Assembly: GCA_022865275.1 (NCBI GenBank)
Contig: JALIDQ010000003.1
Location: forward strand, 1 to 42,117
Origin: Candidatus Nanohalarchaeota archaeon QJJ-9
GTDB lineage: Archaea; Nanohalarchaeota; Nanosalinia; Nanosalinales; Nanoanaerosalinaceae
Reading direction: 5' to 3'
Length of the DNA stretch: 42,117 bases
Below, in pieces: positions 9,501 through 18,165 of the stretch. Position 1 is the first letter of the stretch. Each line of letters starts with the position of its first letter. Made by a program: the position numbers and the translations under genes. The notes beneath the pieces are model-generated. The model searched no databases. It was not told the DNA's origin and was given only the letters and a program-made list of their open reading frames with translations.

Positions 9501-9958
9501 ATACATTTGCTGTCAAATCAGATTCAACACTACTCGAAGAGATAAGGCAGCAGTACGGCCTTAGCCAGAAGGAGATGGAGGAAGAGGTAGAGAACCGTAA
9601 GAGGGTTCTTAAGTGGATGAAGGAGCAGGGGCATTCCAGCTTTTCAGAGGTAGCAAGGATAGTCTCGGAATACTACAAGAACCCTGAATCAGTCATTAAA
9701 GCGGTCGAGGAAGATACAAAGTCAAGTTTAGGGGACCTGATCGAAGAATCAGAAAGCGAGCTCAAACCTGTAGAAAAGAAGCTTCCAGCCGACATCCAGA
9801 AAGCGGAAGAAGAGCTCAGGAAGGGATCAAAAGAGTCTGAGGCCGCTAAAAAGGTAGAAAAGCAGAGGGAAACCAGTTCTTCTGAAGAGAAAGATTTAAG
9901 CGATGAAGACATGTTTGAGGCTGAAGAAATTGAAGAAAATCCTTTCAAGGAAGACTAG
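6539..9958 (+). CDS. type II/IV secretion (VirB11/ArlI/TadA-like) pilus ATPase containing an in-frame intein
   Basis: [24 protein letters not shown], Walker A [9 protein letters not shown]/TT split by the intein, [61 protein letters not shown]. Confidence 0.93.
   Translation: [1139 protein letters not shown]
7415..8992 (+). mobile_element. intein with LAGLIDADG (DOD) endonuclease domain, 526 aa, inserted in the Walker A motif
   Basis: N-terminal Cys ([13 protein letters not shown]), block B [14 protein letters not shown], DOD motifs [11 protein letters not shown] and [13 protein letters not shown], block F [16 protein letters not shown], C-terminal LPLFIHN followed by extein Thr. Removing it restores GGTATGKTTFLN. 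Confidence 0.94.
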
Positions 9959-10668
9959 TCCATAAGCTCTATACCATTATCCTTTATCTCGAAACGGTGC
10001 CATTCTCGTTCAGGTGAGGTCTTGGACATCCTGGAAATTTTTATATACCTCTTGTCGTCCTCAATCTTCAGATTGATCACACCGTCCGCCACGTAGTTAA
10101 GCTTTGAGACAGCTTCCTTGTCCTGAACTCCTTCTTCAAGGGTTAGGAGCAGGACTCCGTCCGATGCTTTAGATTTGGCGCTTACAACTTGGAGAAACTT
10201 TACAGCAGAGTTAACATCGGTGTATAGTACCATAGTAGAGATAGAATCCGCAACTATTCGCTTTTCACCCTCACCTATTCCTCTCAACGCGTCAGTCAGG
10301 GTCATGTTGAAAGCATTTAGGTCGGATGGGCCCTGTATAGCGTATTCAGAGTCTACTTCCTTACCCAGCTTCCAAGAATAAGCGTCCAGGAATGCGAAAT
10401 TATCTTTGTGTTCTTCGAAATCCCATCCGAAATTGTTTGCACTTTCCATAACCTCCTCTGGAGCGTTGTCAAAAGTTATGTAGAGACCTCGTTCACTGTT
10501 AGAAAGGCCTTCCTCCATGAACTGATTGATAAACGTGGATTTTCCGGTTCCTGGCTCTCCTATAAGGAAGACTGTAGAACCTTTGGGTAGTCCCCCGTCA
10601 AGAAGGCTGTCTAACTTTTCGATACCGGTCTCTTCCCGTTTAACCATAACACTTAACAGGAACTCCAT
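9955..10668 (-). CDS. KaiC-like (RadA superfamily) ATPase
   Basis: ETGIEKLDSLLDGGLPKGSTVFLIGEPGTGKSTFINQF; Walker B GEKRIVADSISTMVLY. Confidence 0.88.
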   Translation of the reverse strand: MEFLLSVMVKREETGIEKLDSLLDGGLPKGSTVFLIGEPGTGKSTFINQFMEEGLSNSERGLYITFDNAPEEVMESANNFGWDFEEHKDNFAFLDAYSWKLGKEVDSEYAIQGPSDLNAFNMTLTDALRGIGEGEKRIVADSISTMVLYTDVNSAVKFLQVVSAKSKASDGVLLLTLEEGVQDKEAVSKLNYVADGVINLKIEDDKRYIKISRMSKTSPEREWHRFEIKDNGIELMD

Positions 10669-10764
10669 ACTATTTTAATTTTGGGTGGCCCTTCCTTACT
10701 AAAACCCGAAAACCGGAAAAATTATTTATTAGGACATCGAAAAGACAGTTAGGGTTACGAGTGG

Positions 10765-11502
10765 ATGACTATGGGAGATATAGAAAAAACAAAGACAGGT
10801 ATAGAAGGCCTCGATGAACTGCTCCAAGGAGGCATACCGGAAAATCATTCTATATACGTAGCGGGACCGGCTGGTTCAGGTAAGACAACCTTTGGTATAG
10901 AGTTTCTGTACCATGGGGCAAAGGAAATGAACCAGAACGGATTATACATCTCTTTCGAGGAAGGAAAAGAACAGATAATAGATAATCTTCCTTTTAACTG
11001 GGATCTCGAAAGTCTTATAGGCGAGGGCAAGATACAGATAGTCAAGTATGACCCATACCAGTACGAAAACATAATCGACCTTATAAGGAGCTCTGTGAAG
11101 GAAAACAACGCGGAAAGAGTGGTTATAGATTCCTTAACCGCCCTAAACCTTTACGTGGACGATACAAAGGATGTAAGAAAAATGATACTGGATATGAACG
11201 AGCAGCTCAGGAAACTCAGCTGTACAACGCTTTACACAGGCGAGATAAAGACAGGTCACCCGGAGGAGATCTCCCGCTACGGAGTTGAGGAGTTCATAGC
11301 TGACGGTGTTATAAAGCTTGCATTAAGCAAGCAGGGTTCGGAACTATCCAACCAACTTCTTGTTCGAAAGATGCGTGGAACAGATCATGATAAGAAAATT
11401 CATCCGTTCAAGTTCGAGAACGATGGCTTGAAAGTTTATGCAAAGGAAAAAGCGTTTGAATCCTCGGGCGACTCGCTCGGATCGGGCGACGAACCGTTCT
11501 AA
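10765..11502 (+). CDS. KaiC-like ATPase, candidate ArlH/FlaH-type regulator of the pilus ATPase
   Basis: KTGIEGLDELLQGGIPENHSIYVAGPAGSGKTTFGIEFLYHG; Walker B AERVVIDSLTALNLYV. Lies between the VirB11-like ATPase and the platform proteins. Confidence 0.88.
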   Translation: MTMGDIEKTKTGIEGLDELLQGGIPENHSIYVAGPAGSGKTTFGIEFLYHGAKEMNQNGLYISFEEGKEQIIDNLPFNWDLESLIGEGKIQIVKYDPYQYENIIDLIRSSVKENNAERVVIDSLTALNLYVDDTKDVRKMILDMNEQLRKLSCTTLYTGEIKTGHPEEISRYGVEEFIADGVIKLALSKQGSELSNQLLVRKMRGTDHDKKIHPFKFENDGLKVYAKEKAFESSGDSLGSGDEPF

Positions 11503-11520
11503 ATACCTTCTAGGGAAAAT

Positions 11521-12462
11521 ATGAGTAATGAAAAAGAAAACCCGTTTAAGGAGAACAGAAGATCAAAGTTTAGGAGAGCCCTAGGAGCGGAATCGTACTC
11601 TGCCCTGGCCAATACTTTGTTTGGAGAGTTAGTAGACAGCTATATGGACTATTTCTCAGACCTCAGAGGAGATCTGGAAAAGGCAAATATCAACGTTCTT
11701 TTTAGGACCTATGTTTCTGAAGTGTTCCTCAATACTGTTCTAGCATCCCTGACATCGTTTTTAATGTTAATCACACTTATAATGATTCTAAGACCTTCCA
11801 CTTTGATTTTTCAGATCTTAATGGTTGTGAACATACCTATAATAGTGGGAATAGTAGTTTTTATGTTTTCTTACTACTATCCACAACATAAAGCTAGCTC
11901 TAGGGCAGGGAACATAGAAAACAACCTTCCATTTGCGCTTAACCAGATTGCGGCTGTGGCATCATCAGGTATACCTCCTTCAAGGATGTTTAAACTTCTT
12001 ACAGACTTCGAAGAATACGAAGAAATCTCTGAAGAAGCTCAGAAGGTGGTTAAAAAAGTAGACGTATTTGGAGAGGATATAACAACAGCTTTACGTGAAT
12101 TGGCTTCTGAAACACCTTCTGAAGACTTTAAAGAAGTCCTTTACGGTATGATTTCTACTATAGAGACTGGAGGAAATCTGAATCAGTTCCTCCAAGAACA
12201 GTCTGAGTCAGCTCTTGATGACTATCGGATGAGGAGAAGGAAGGAAATCGAAAAACTTTCTACTTTTGCCAGCTTCTATACTGCTATCCTTGTTGCAGCG
12301 CCTTTATTCCTCATTGCAATACTGTCTGTACTTAATATGGTGGGAGGAGGGCTTATGGGCTACGATATAGGTACTTTGATGAAGGTTGGTGTTTATGCTT
12401 TTATCCCTGTTATAAACTTTTTGTTTATAGCTGTACTACAGATTGTCCAGGGGGAGATATAG
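11521..12462 (+). CDS. type II secretion F/TadB-like pilus platform membrane protein
   Basis: Multiple TM segments; NNLPFALNQIAAVASSGIPPSRMFKLL and GGNLNQFLQEQ are typical of the T2SSF domain. Confidence 0.82.
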   Translation: MSNEKENPFKENRRSKFRRALGAESYSALANTLFGELVDSYMDYFSDLRGDLEKANINVLFRTYVSEVFLNTVLASLTSFLMLITLIMILRPSTLIFQILMVVNIPIIVGIVVFMFSYYYPQHKASSRAGNIENNLPFALNQIAAVASSGIPPSRMFKLLTDFEEYEEISEEAQKVVKKVDVFGEDITTALRELASETPSEDFKEVLYGMISTIETGGNLNQFLQEQSESALDDYRMRRRKEIEKLSTFASFYTAILVAAPLFLIAILSVLNMVGGGLMGYDIGTLMKVGVYAFIPVINFLFIAVLQIVQGEI

Positions 12463-13680
12463 ATGTCACTGGTAACCAGATTAAGGTTGTATTACTACAG
12501 GAACAGGAGAGAAATACTGATCTTCCTGATCACAGCTTCTATAGGGGTAGCAATTGCAGGAATCAACTCCTGGAACTATAACCAGTCCACTAACATCTAT
12601 AAAATAGGTTCGGACGATATTTCACAGGAATTCAAGACTATGAGACGCGATAAGGCGTTTGAGGTATCTATGCCTATAAGGGACCCTGAAAGCCTTAGCT
12701 ATGTAACTATAAAGGTGGGCTTTGGGAATGTGTCCCGCACTGCTACCCTGGATATCTTCCTTAACGGAGATACTATAGATAGCGAGGTTACAAATCTTTT
12801 GCCCGGCTCAGTCCAGACCTTTACTCCTGATACAGAAATTCTCCAGCGGAGGAACAGGCTTAAGATTTCGGGCGAGTTTCCCTCAACCGGAAGCGCTACT
12901 GTAAATTCTGTAGAAGTCACAGGTTACGGAAAGATGCAGAGATATCTGTTCTTCATACTGAACCTCCTCGCTATCATCATAACTCTTGGACCGACCCTGA
13001 TAATAAAATATTTCCAGTACAGGGAAAAGTCAGAGATTGAGGACAGATTTCCAGACTTTTTACGTGACGTGGTAGAAGGTACTAGATCAGGGATGACTCT
13101 TCCTCAGTCGATAGAAAACGCCCAGGACAACGACTACGGGAAGCTGAATCCCTACGTGAGCCAGATGAACGCAAAGCTTGACTGGGGAATTCCGTTTCAG
13201 AAAGTTTTGAAGAGCTTTGGGAACAAGACTAATTCCAAGATTATAATGCGTGCCTCGAATACTATTATACAGACCTATCAGTCTGGTGGTAATGTTACAG
13301 AAGTCCTAGAAACCGTTAGTAATAATATCAAAGAGATAAAGGATTTGAGAAGGGAGAGGGAGTCCAGCCTGTATGGAGAGATGGTTACGGGTTATATAGT
13401 CTACTTTATTTTCCTAGCGGTGATAGTGATGCTTATAAAGTATCTGGTGCCGTCCCTAGGCTTTACAGGAGATATAGGACCTCTGTCTGCCGGTTCAGGA
13501 CAGAGCGCAAAAGAGATGGTTAACCAGTACCGCCCTATTTTTAGGCACCTAGTGATAATTCAGTCAATTTTTTCCGGACTTGTCATAGGAAAGCTGAGCG
13601 CGGGAGAGCTTAAAGCTGGAGCGAAACATGTTGGCATCCTTCTTCTTGTCGGATATACAGTTACCGCAGTATTTATCTGA
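12463..13680 (+). CDS. T2SSF/TadC-like platform protein with an N-terminal extracytoplasmic domain
   Basis: EDRFPDFLRDVVEGTRSGMTLPQSIENA and YQSGGNVTEVLETVSNNIKEIKDLRRER. About 115 aa of predicted beta-rich sequence lies between TM1 and TM2. Confidence 0.85.
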   Translation: MSLVTRLRLYYYRNRREILIFLITASIGVAIAGINSWNYNQSTNIYKIGSDDISQEFKTMRRDKAFEVSMPIRDPESLSYVTIKVGFGNVSRTATLDIFLNGDTIDSEVTNLLPGSVQTFTPDTEILQRRNRLKISGEFPSTGSATVNSVEVTGYGKMQRYLFFILNLLAIIITLGPTLIIKYFQYREKSEIEDRFPDFLRDVVEGTRSGMTLPQSIENAQDNDYGKLNPYVSQMNAKLDWGIPFQKVLKSFGNKTNSKIIMRASNTIIQTYQSGGNVTEVLETVSNNIKEIKDLRRERESSLYGEMVTGYIVYFIFLAVIVMLIKYLVPSLGFTGDIGPLSAGSGQSAKEMVNQYRPIFRHLVIIQSIFSGLVIGKLSAGELKAGAKHVGILLLVGYTVTAVFI

Positions 13681-13727
13681 TAAAAAGAAGGTAACCAGCT
13701 GGAAAAGAGGGGTTATCGATAGAAAAT

Positions 13728-13735
13728 TTTATATA
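13728..13735 (+). promoter_or_regulatory. candidate TATA box of the pilin gene
   Basis: TTTATATA about 47-54 nt upstream of the likely pilin ATG (13782), which itself follows AAAGGAGG. Confidence 0.65.
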
Positions 13736-13781
13736 AGGCTGTAGACAAGTTTTTCTTGTGACATCTAAAGGAGGAAAAACT

Positions 13782-14207
13782 ATGAAAAGAAAAGGTATTT
13801 CGCCGTTGATTGCTGCAGTGCTTTTGATCGCATTCACTATGGCGGTAGCAGCAATTCTTACAGCATGGGTAACACAGTTCACACAGGACACCACAGGAGC
13901 AGTAGGAAACGAGTCAGAGAGGGTAATCCAGTGTTCTTACGCAGGATTATCGATCTACGACGCAGTTAACGACAGTGGAAACCTTACTGTGTCAGTAGCT
14001 AATACCGGGACGCAGGACATGAGTAATGTCTCCATAACAGCTTTTATGGAGGACGGATCTCTTACCAACACTTACATGGGCGCACTGCCCACAGGAGGTG
14101 TTCAGGAGATAACCTTGACAGATCTCTCGGGTACTTTGTCAAGCGTGAGAGCTACGTCTACTGACTGTCCTGGTGTAACGGACGAGCAGACTGAGATCAC
14201 CCAGTAG
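13782..14207 (+). CDS. archaeal type IV pilin/archaellin-like protein with class III signal peptide
   Basis: MKRKGISPLIAAVLLIAFTMAVAAILTAWVTQF (KRKG/ISPLIAAVLLIAFT). ATG at 13782 is preferred over the ORF-track start 13758 because of the RBS GGAGG. Confidence 0.9.
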   Translation: MKRKGISPLIAAVLLIAFTMAVAAILTAWVTQFTQDTTGAVGNESERVIQCSYAGLSIYDAVNDSGNLTVSVANTGTQDMSNVSITAFMEDGSLTNTYMGALPTGGVQEITLTDLSGTLSSVRATSTDCPGVTDEQTEITQ

Positions 14208-14229
14208 CTGTAGAAATAGAACCCGCCAC

Positions 14230-14246
14230 TTTTTCTTTCTTTTTAT
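14230..14246 (+). terminator. candidate T-rich archaeal terminator after the pilin gene
   Basis: TTTTTCTTTCTTTTTA run about 22 nt after the stop codon. Confidence 0.4.
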
Positions 14247-14308
14247 TCCCTAATCTCCCCAGTCTCTGTACGGTAGTTTCTTAAACTTCAGAGAAGAATT
14301 TTCTCGCA

Positions 14309-15634
14309 ATGTATTCAGATGAGGTACAGGAAATTCTGGACGAGAAAAGCCTAACTCATGGGGACCGTGTAAGCATAGAAACCCGGGAAAACACGGAAAA
14401 GGGAGTTTTGATGCCGAGAGCGGAACAGGGAAATAATGATTGCCTTGTTATAAAGCTGGAAAGCGGCTACAACATAGGTATAAATATACATAACATAGAG
14501 AAAATTCAGAAACTGGAAAAAAAGAGCAAGGAACCGGCAAAGGAGATGCAAAAAGAAAAACTGAGATACGATGAGGACAAGCCTGACATACTTATTCTCC
14601 ATACAGGCGGAACCATCGCATCGAGGGTCAGCTACGAGGAAGGAGGAGTGACTCCCGCTTTCGAGCCCGAAGACCTACTGGATATGTATCCAGAGCTCTT
14701 TGAAGAAGCGAATATTGAATCAGAAGTCGTTGCACAAATGTTTTCCGAGGACATAGAGGTTGAGCACTGGCAGGAGATCGCGGAAAAAGTAGCGGAAAAC
14801 CGTGATAAGGACGGTATAATAATAAGCCACGGCACGGATACGATGCATTTTTCTGCAGCAGCTCTAAGCTTCATGCTTCAAGGTATAGATATTCCTATCG
14901 TCCTCGTAGGCTCCCAGAGATCAAGCGACAGGCCTAGCTCAGACGCGGCGATGAACCTGATTTCTGCGGCGGAATTTGTGAAGGAAGGAGTTCCAGGGGT
15001 ATTCATCTGCATGCACGCCAACTCAAGCGATGACAGAGCTGCGGTACATCTAGGAACAAGAGCCAGGAAGATGCATACCTCAAGAAGAGACGCGTTCAAG
15101 TCCATAGGAAGAAAGCCTGTCGCTGAGGTTGACTATGAGAAAGGAGAAGTAGAGATAGTCGAGCCTCCTTCCTACGAGAGAAAAGAGGAGTTCGAGCTTG
15201 AGGAAAGGATGGAAAAAGATGTGGATTATATGAAAGTTGTTCCCGGGATGGAGAAGCTGGATTTAGAACGTTATAAAAGCTCTGAAGGCCTTCTTATCGA
15301 AGGAACAGGGCTAGGTCACATGCCTGTAAACAGCTTCGACGAGCCTACCGAGAAACACAAGGAGGTTCTTGAGGAGCTTGAAGAAGTTGCTGAGGACTCT
15401 CTGGTAGCTATCTCAAGCCAGTGTATTCATGGAAGAATAAACATGAACGTCTACGATACAGGTATAAAGTTGAAGGATGCTGGAGTAGTTTCTTCTGAAA
15501 ACATGGTGCCTGGAGTAGCTTATGTAAAGCTTATGTGGAGTATTGGTCAGGCTGAAACAGAACAAGAAGCTGAAAAACTCTTTAAAGAAAATATTGCCGG
15601 GGAAATACAGTCCCGCGAGACGGTTAAGGATTAA
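14309..15634 (+). CDS. gatD: Glu-tRNA(Gln) amidotransferase subunit D
   Basis: ILHTGGTIASRVSYEEGGVTP, DGIIISHGTDTMHFSAAALSFML, VGSQRSSDRPSSDAAMNL match GatD/asparaginase motifs. Confidence 0.95.
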   Translation: MYSDEVQEILDEKSLTHGDRVSIETRENTEKGVLMPRAEQGNNDCLVIKLESGYNIGINIHNIEKIQKLEKKSKEPAKEMQKEKLRYDEDKPDILILHTGGTIASRVSYEEGGVTPAFEPEDLLDMYPELFEEANIESEVVAQMFSEDIEVEHWQEIAEKVAENRDKDGIIISHGTDTMHFSAAALSFMLQGIDIPIVLVGSQRSSDRPSSDAAMNLISAAEFVKEGVPGVFICMHANSSDDRAAVHLGTRARKMHTSRRDAFKSIGRKPVAEVDYEKGEVEIVEPPSYERKEEFELEERMEKDVDYMKVVPGMEKLDLERYKSSEGLLIEGTGLGHMPVNSFDEPTEKHKEVLEELEEVAEDSLVAISSQCIHGRINMNVYDTGIKLKDAGVVSSENMVPGVAYVKLMWSIGQAETEQEAEKLFKENIAGEIQSRETVKD

Positions 15635-15650
15635 AAGGAGGTTTAAACAG

Positions 15651-16193
15651 ATGGTTAAAGTATACGGAGTAACTGGGATGCCTCTCGCAGGTAAGACTAC
15701 CGTCGCCGATATTCTAGAGGATAAAGGATACCAGAAAGTGGATATGGGAGATGTGGTAAGAGAGGAGATGGAGCAGAAAAACCTTCCTCCAGAAAAGACT
15801 GGAGAGTTCGTAAACAAGCAGAGAGATAAGCACGGTATGGATGCTATAGCCCGTTTAACCGTCCCTTACGCCCAGGATTGTTTTGAAGAAGAACAAGACG
15901 TCGTTATCACCGGTATGAGGAGCTTGGATGAGAAGGAAAAGTTTGAGGAAGAGTTCGATTACGGCATAGATGTTATAGCAATATGGGCTCCGGATAAAGT
16001 CAGAAAGAAAAGGAGGAAAGCTAGAGGAAGGCCTGAGGACGAGAAAGGTCAGAGCTTCACGGAAAGAGACTACAGAGAGCTTAAGAACGGTGTGGGAGAT
16101 CTTGTGGCGAAGAGCGACTATCTGATAAAGAACTACAGCATAGACAAACAAAAACTTAAGGAAAAGGTTGAGGAGATACTTGAGGATGATTGA
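15651..16193 (+). CDS. UPF0200-like P-loop nucleotide kinase (dephospho-CoA kinase-like)
   Basis: VYGVTGMPLAGKTTVADILEDKGYQKVDMGDVVREEM. Start moved to ATG 15651 with upstream AAAGGAGG. Confidence 0.85.
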   Translation: MVKVYGVTGMPLAGKTTVADILEDKGYQKVDMGDVVREEMEQKNLPPEKTGEFVNKQRDKHGMDAIARLTVPYAQDCFEEEQDVVITGMRSLDEKEKFEEEFDYGIDVIAIWAPDKVRKKRRKARGRPEDEKGQSFTERDYRELKNGVGDLVAKSDYLIKNYSIDKQKLKEKVEEILEDD

Positions 16194-18075
16194 TATGGTA
16201 GATTATGAGGAATTAGGTTTTAAATGCGGTATAGAGATACATCAGCAGCTTGGTACCGATACAAAGCTTTTCTGTAACTGTGGGACTGATTTAGAAAACG
16301 TAAACCCAGATTCAAAGGTTTCACGGTCCCTCAGACCGGTTGCCGGGGAAGAAGGCGAGGTTGATCGGGCGGCGAAGTTCGAGTTTCTTAGGGACAAAGA
16401 GTTCGTCTACCACAGCTTCAAAGACCATAACTGCCTCGTAGAGCTGGACGAGGAGCCCCCACACCCTATAGATAGAGAAGCGATGGATATCGCAGTAACT
16501 TCCGCGGAGATGCTTAGCTGTAACGTTCCTGACGAGATACATGTGATGCGTAAAACAGTTATAGACGGTTCAAACACCTCCGGATTCCAGAGAACTGCTG
16601 TAGTAGGTAGGAAAGGAGATATAAACTTGGATAAAGGGAATGTAGGAATCGAGAGCATAGCTTTAGAGGAGGAATCAGCAGGTATAAACCAGAAAGGAGA
16701 TAAGCGTTCGGTATTTGACCTCGACCGTCTAGGCATACCTCTTATAGAGATAGGAACCTCTCCTGATATCAACGACCCAGAGCACGCTAAGCAGGCGGCT
16801 TTAAAACTAGGGATGATTCTTAGGTCTACAGGAAAGGTCAAGCGTGGTTTAGGAACTATAAGACAGGACGTCAACGTTTCTATAGATGAAGGAGCTAGAG
16901 TCGAGATAAAAGGCTTTCAGGAGGTCAAGCAGATAGATAAGCTTGTTGAAAACGAGGTAAAGCGCCAGAAGAGCCTCTTGGAGATAAAAGAAGAGCTTGA
17001 GGAGAGAGGGATAGAATCGATAGAGGAGGAGGTTAAGGATGTTACTGAGGTTTTTGAGGGTACGGAGAACCAGATAATCGCTTCTATCTTGGAAGATAAC
17101 GGTTCTGTCTTCGCGGTAAAGATTTCTTTTGAAGGACTCATGAACAAGGAGTTATGTGGTGGGAAGACTCTAGGAAGAGAGTTCGCTGATTATGCGAAAG
17201 CCTACGGTCTGAAAGGGATAATGCATACTGACGAGGAAACAGGAAAATACGACCTTGAAAAAGAGTTTGATAAGGTTAGGACTGGGATGGGCAAAGAAGA
17301 GGGTGAAACAGTTGTTATAGCTGCAGGTGAAGGAGAAAAACCTAAAAAAGCTATAGAAGCGGTTAAAGAAAGAGCTGAAAAAGCGTTGAACGGAGTTCCT
17401 GAGGAGACTAGAACCGCTAACAACGACTTTACTACTTCTTATGCTCGACCTCTTCCCGGTTCTTCTAGGATGTATCCTGAGACTGATATTCCACCTTTTG
17501 TTGTGGACGAGGATTATTTAACCAGTATAAGAGAAAACCTTCCCGACACTTTAGAAGAAAGAAAGGAGAAAGCGGAAGAGGAGGCTGGAAGACAGCTCGC
17601 CGAGCAGCTCCACAACGCTTCGAAGTTGAGACTTTACGAGAATGTGAAGGATAAGGTAGATATGGATGAAAGAGAGGTAGCTAATTTTCTGGTAAACAAA
17701 CTAGAGGATATCAGCTCTAGGTATGAAGTAGATACAGATCAGTTGGGAGAAAAGGACCTGGTTGCAACCCTTAATCTTATTGAGGGAGGAGAAATCACCT
17801 CTGATGCAGTACCTGATGTGGTCGAAAAGGTGGTAGAGGAGAGTAAATCCCCTCAAGAGGTTGTCGATGAGTTAGGACTGGGTACACTTGGTGAAGAAGA
17901 GGTCCGAAAAGCTGTGAAGGAAGTTTTAGAGGATAAGAAGGAGCTTGTAGAGTCACAGGGCGAGCACGCTAAAGGAGCTTTGATGGGGCTTGTCATGGAG
18001 GAGGTCAAGGGCGAGGCAGAAGGTTCTCTGGTAAGCAGGATTCTTGACGAGGAGCTGGGTAAAAGGCTGGACTAG
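16186..18075 (+). CDS. gatE: Glu-tRNA(Gln) amidotransferase subunit E
   Basis: KCGIEIHQQLGTDTKLFCNC, DGSNTSGFQRTAVVG, GLGTIRQDVNVSI, TTSYARPLPGSSRMYPETDIPP. Confidence 0.95.
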   Translation: MIDMVDYEELGFKCGIEIHQQLGTDTKLFCNCGTDLENVNPDSKVSRSLRPVAGEEGEVDRAAKFEFLRDKEFVYHSFKDHNCLVELDEEPPHPIDREAMDIAVTSAEMLSCNVPDEIHVMRKTVIDGSNTSGFQRTAVVGRKGDINLDKGNVGIESIALEEESAGINQKGDKRSVFDLDRLGIPLIEIGTSPDINDPEHAKQAALKLGMILRSTGKVKRGLGTIRQDVNVSIDEGARVEIKGFQEVKQIDKLVENEVKRQKSLLEIKEELEERGIESIEEEVKDVTEVFEGTENQIIASILEDNGSVFAVKISFEGLMNKELCGGKTLGREFADYAKAYGLKGIMHTDEETGKYDLEKEFDKVRTGMGKEEGETVVIAAGEGEKPKKAIEAVKERAEKALNGVPEETRTANNDFTTSYARPLPGSSRMYPETDIPPFVVDEDYLTSIRENLPDTLEERKEKAEEEAGRQLAEQLHNASKLRLYENVKDKVDMDEREVANFLVNKLEDISSRYEVDTDQLGEKDLVATLNLIEGGEITSDAVPDVVEKVVEESKSPQEVVDELGLGTLGEEEVRKAVKEVLEDKKELVESQGEHAKGALMGLVMEEVKGEAEGSLVSRILDEELGKRLD

Positions 18076-18084
18076 AGGCTCCCT

Positions 18085-18098
18085 ACCTTTATAAAGGT
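18085..18098. promoter_or_regulatory. perfect 14-bp palindrome ACCTTTATAAAGGT containing a TATA core, upstream of TBP
   Basis: Direct reading; 10 nt after the gatE stop and about 70 nt before the TBP ATG. Confidence 0.6.
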
Positions 18099-18165
18099 TA
18101 TTTAAAAAGGATTTTGTGCTGGTTGTTGAGAACGCCTTATTAGCGGTAAGGCGAGGTGATTTATA

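Noticed and set aside
13758-13781. Upstream GTG start for the pilin
   Set aside because: ATG at 13782 has a proper GGAGG site and yields the expected KRKG/ISPLI class III signal peptide.
15413-15817. 134-aa minus-strand ORF across the gatD/UPF0200 junction
   Set aside because: Overlaps two well-supported coding sequences; no motif support.
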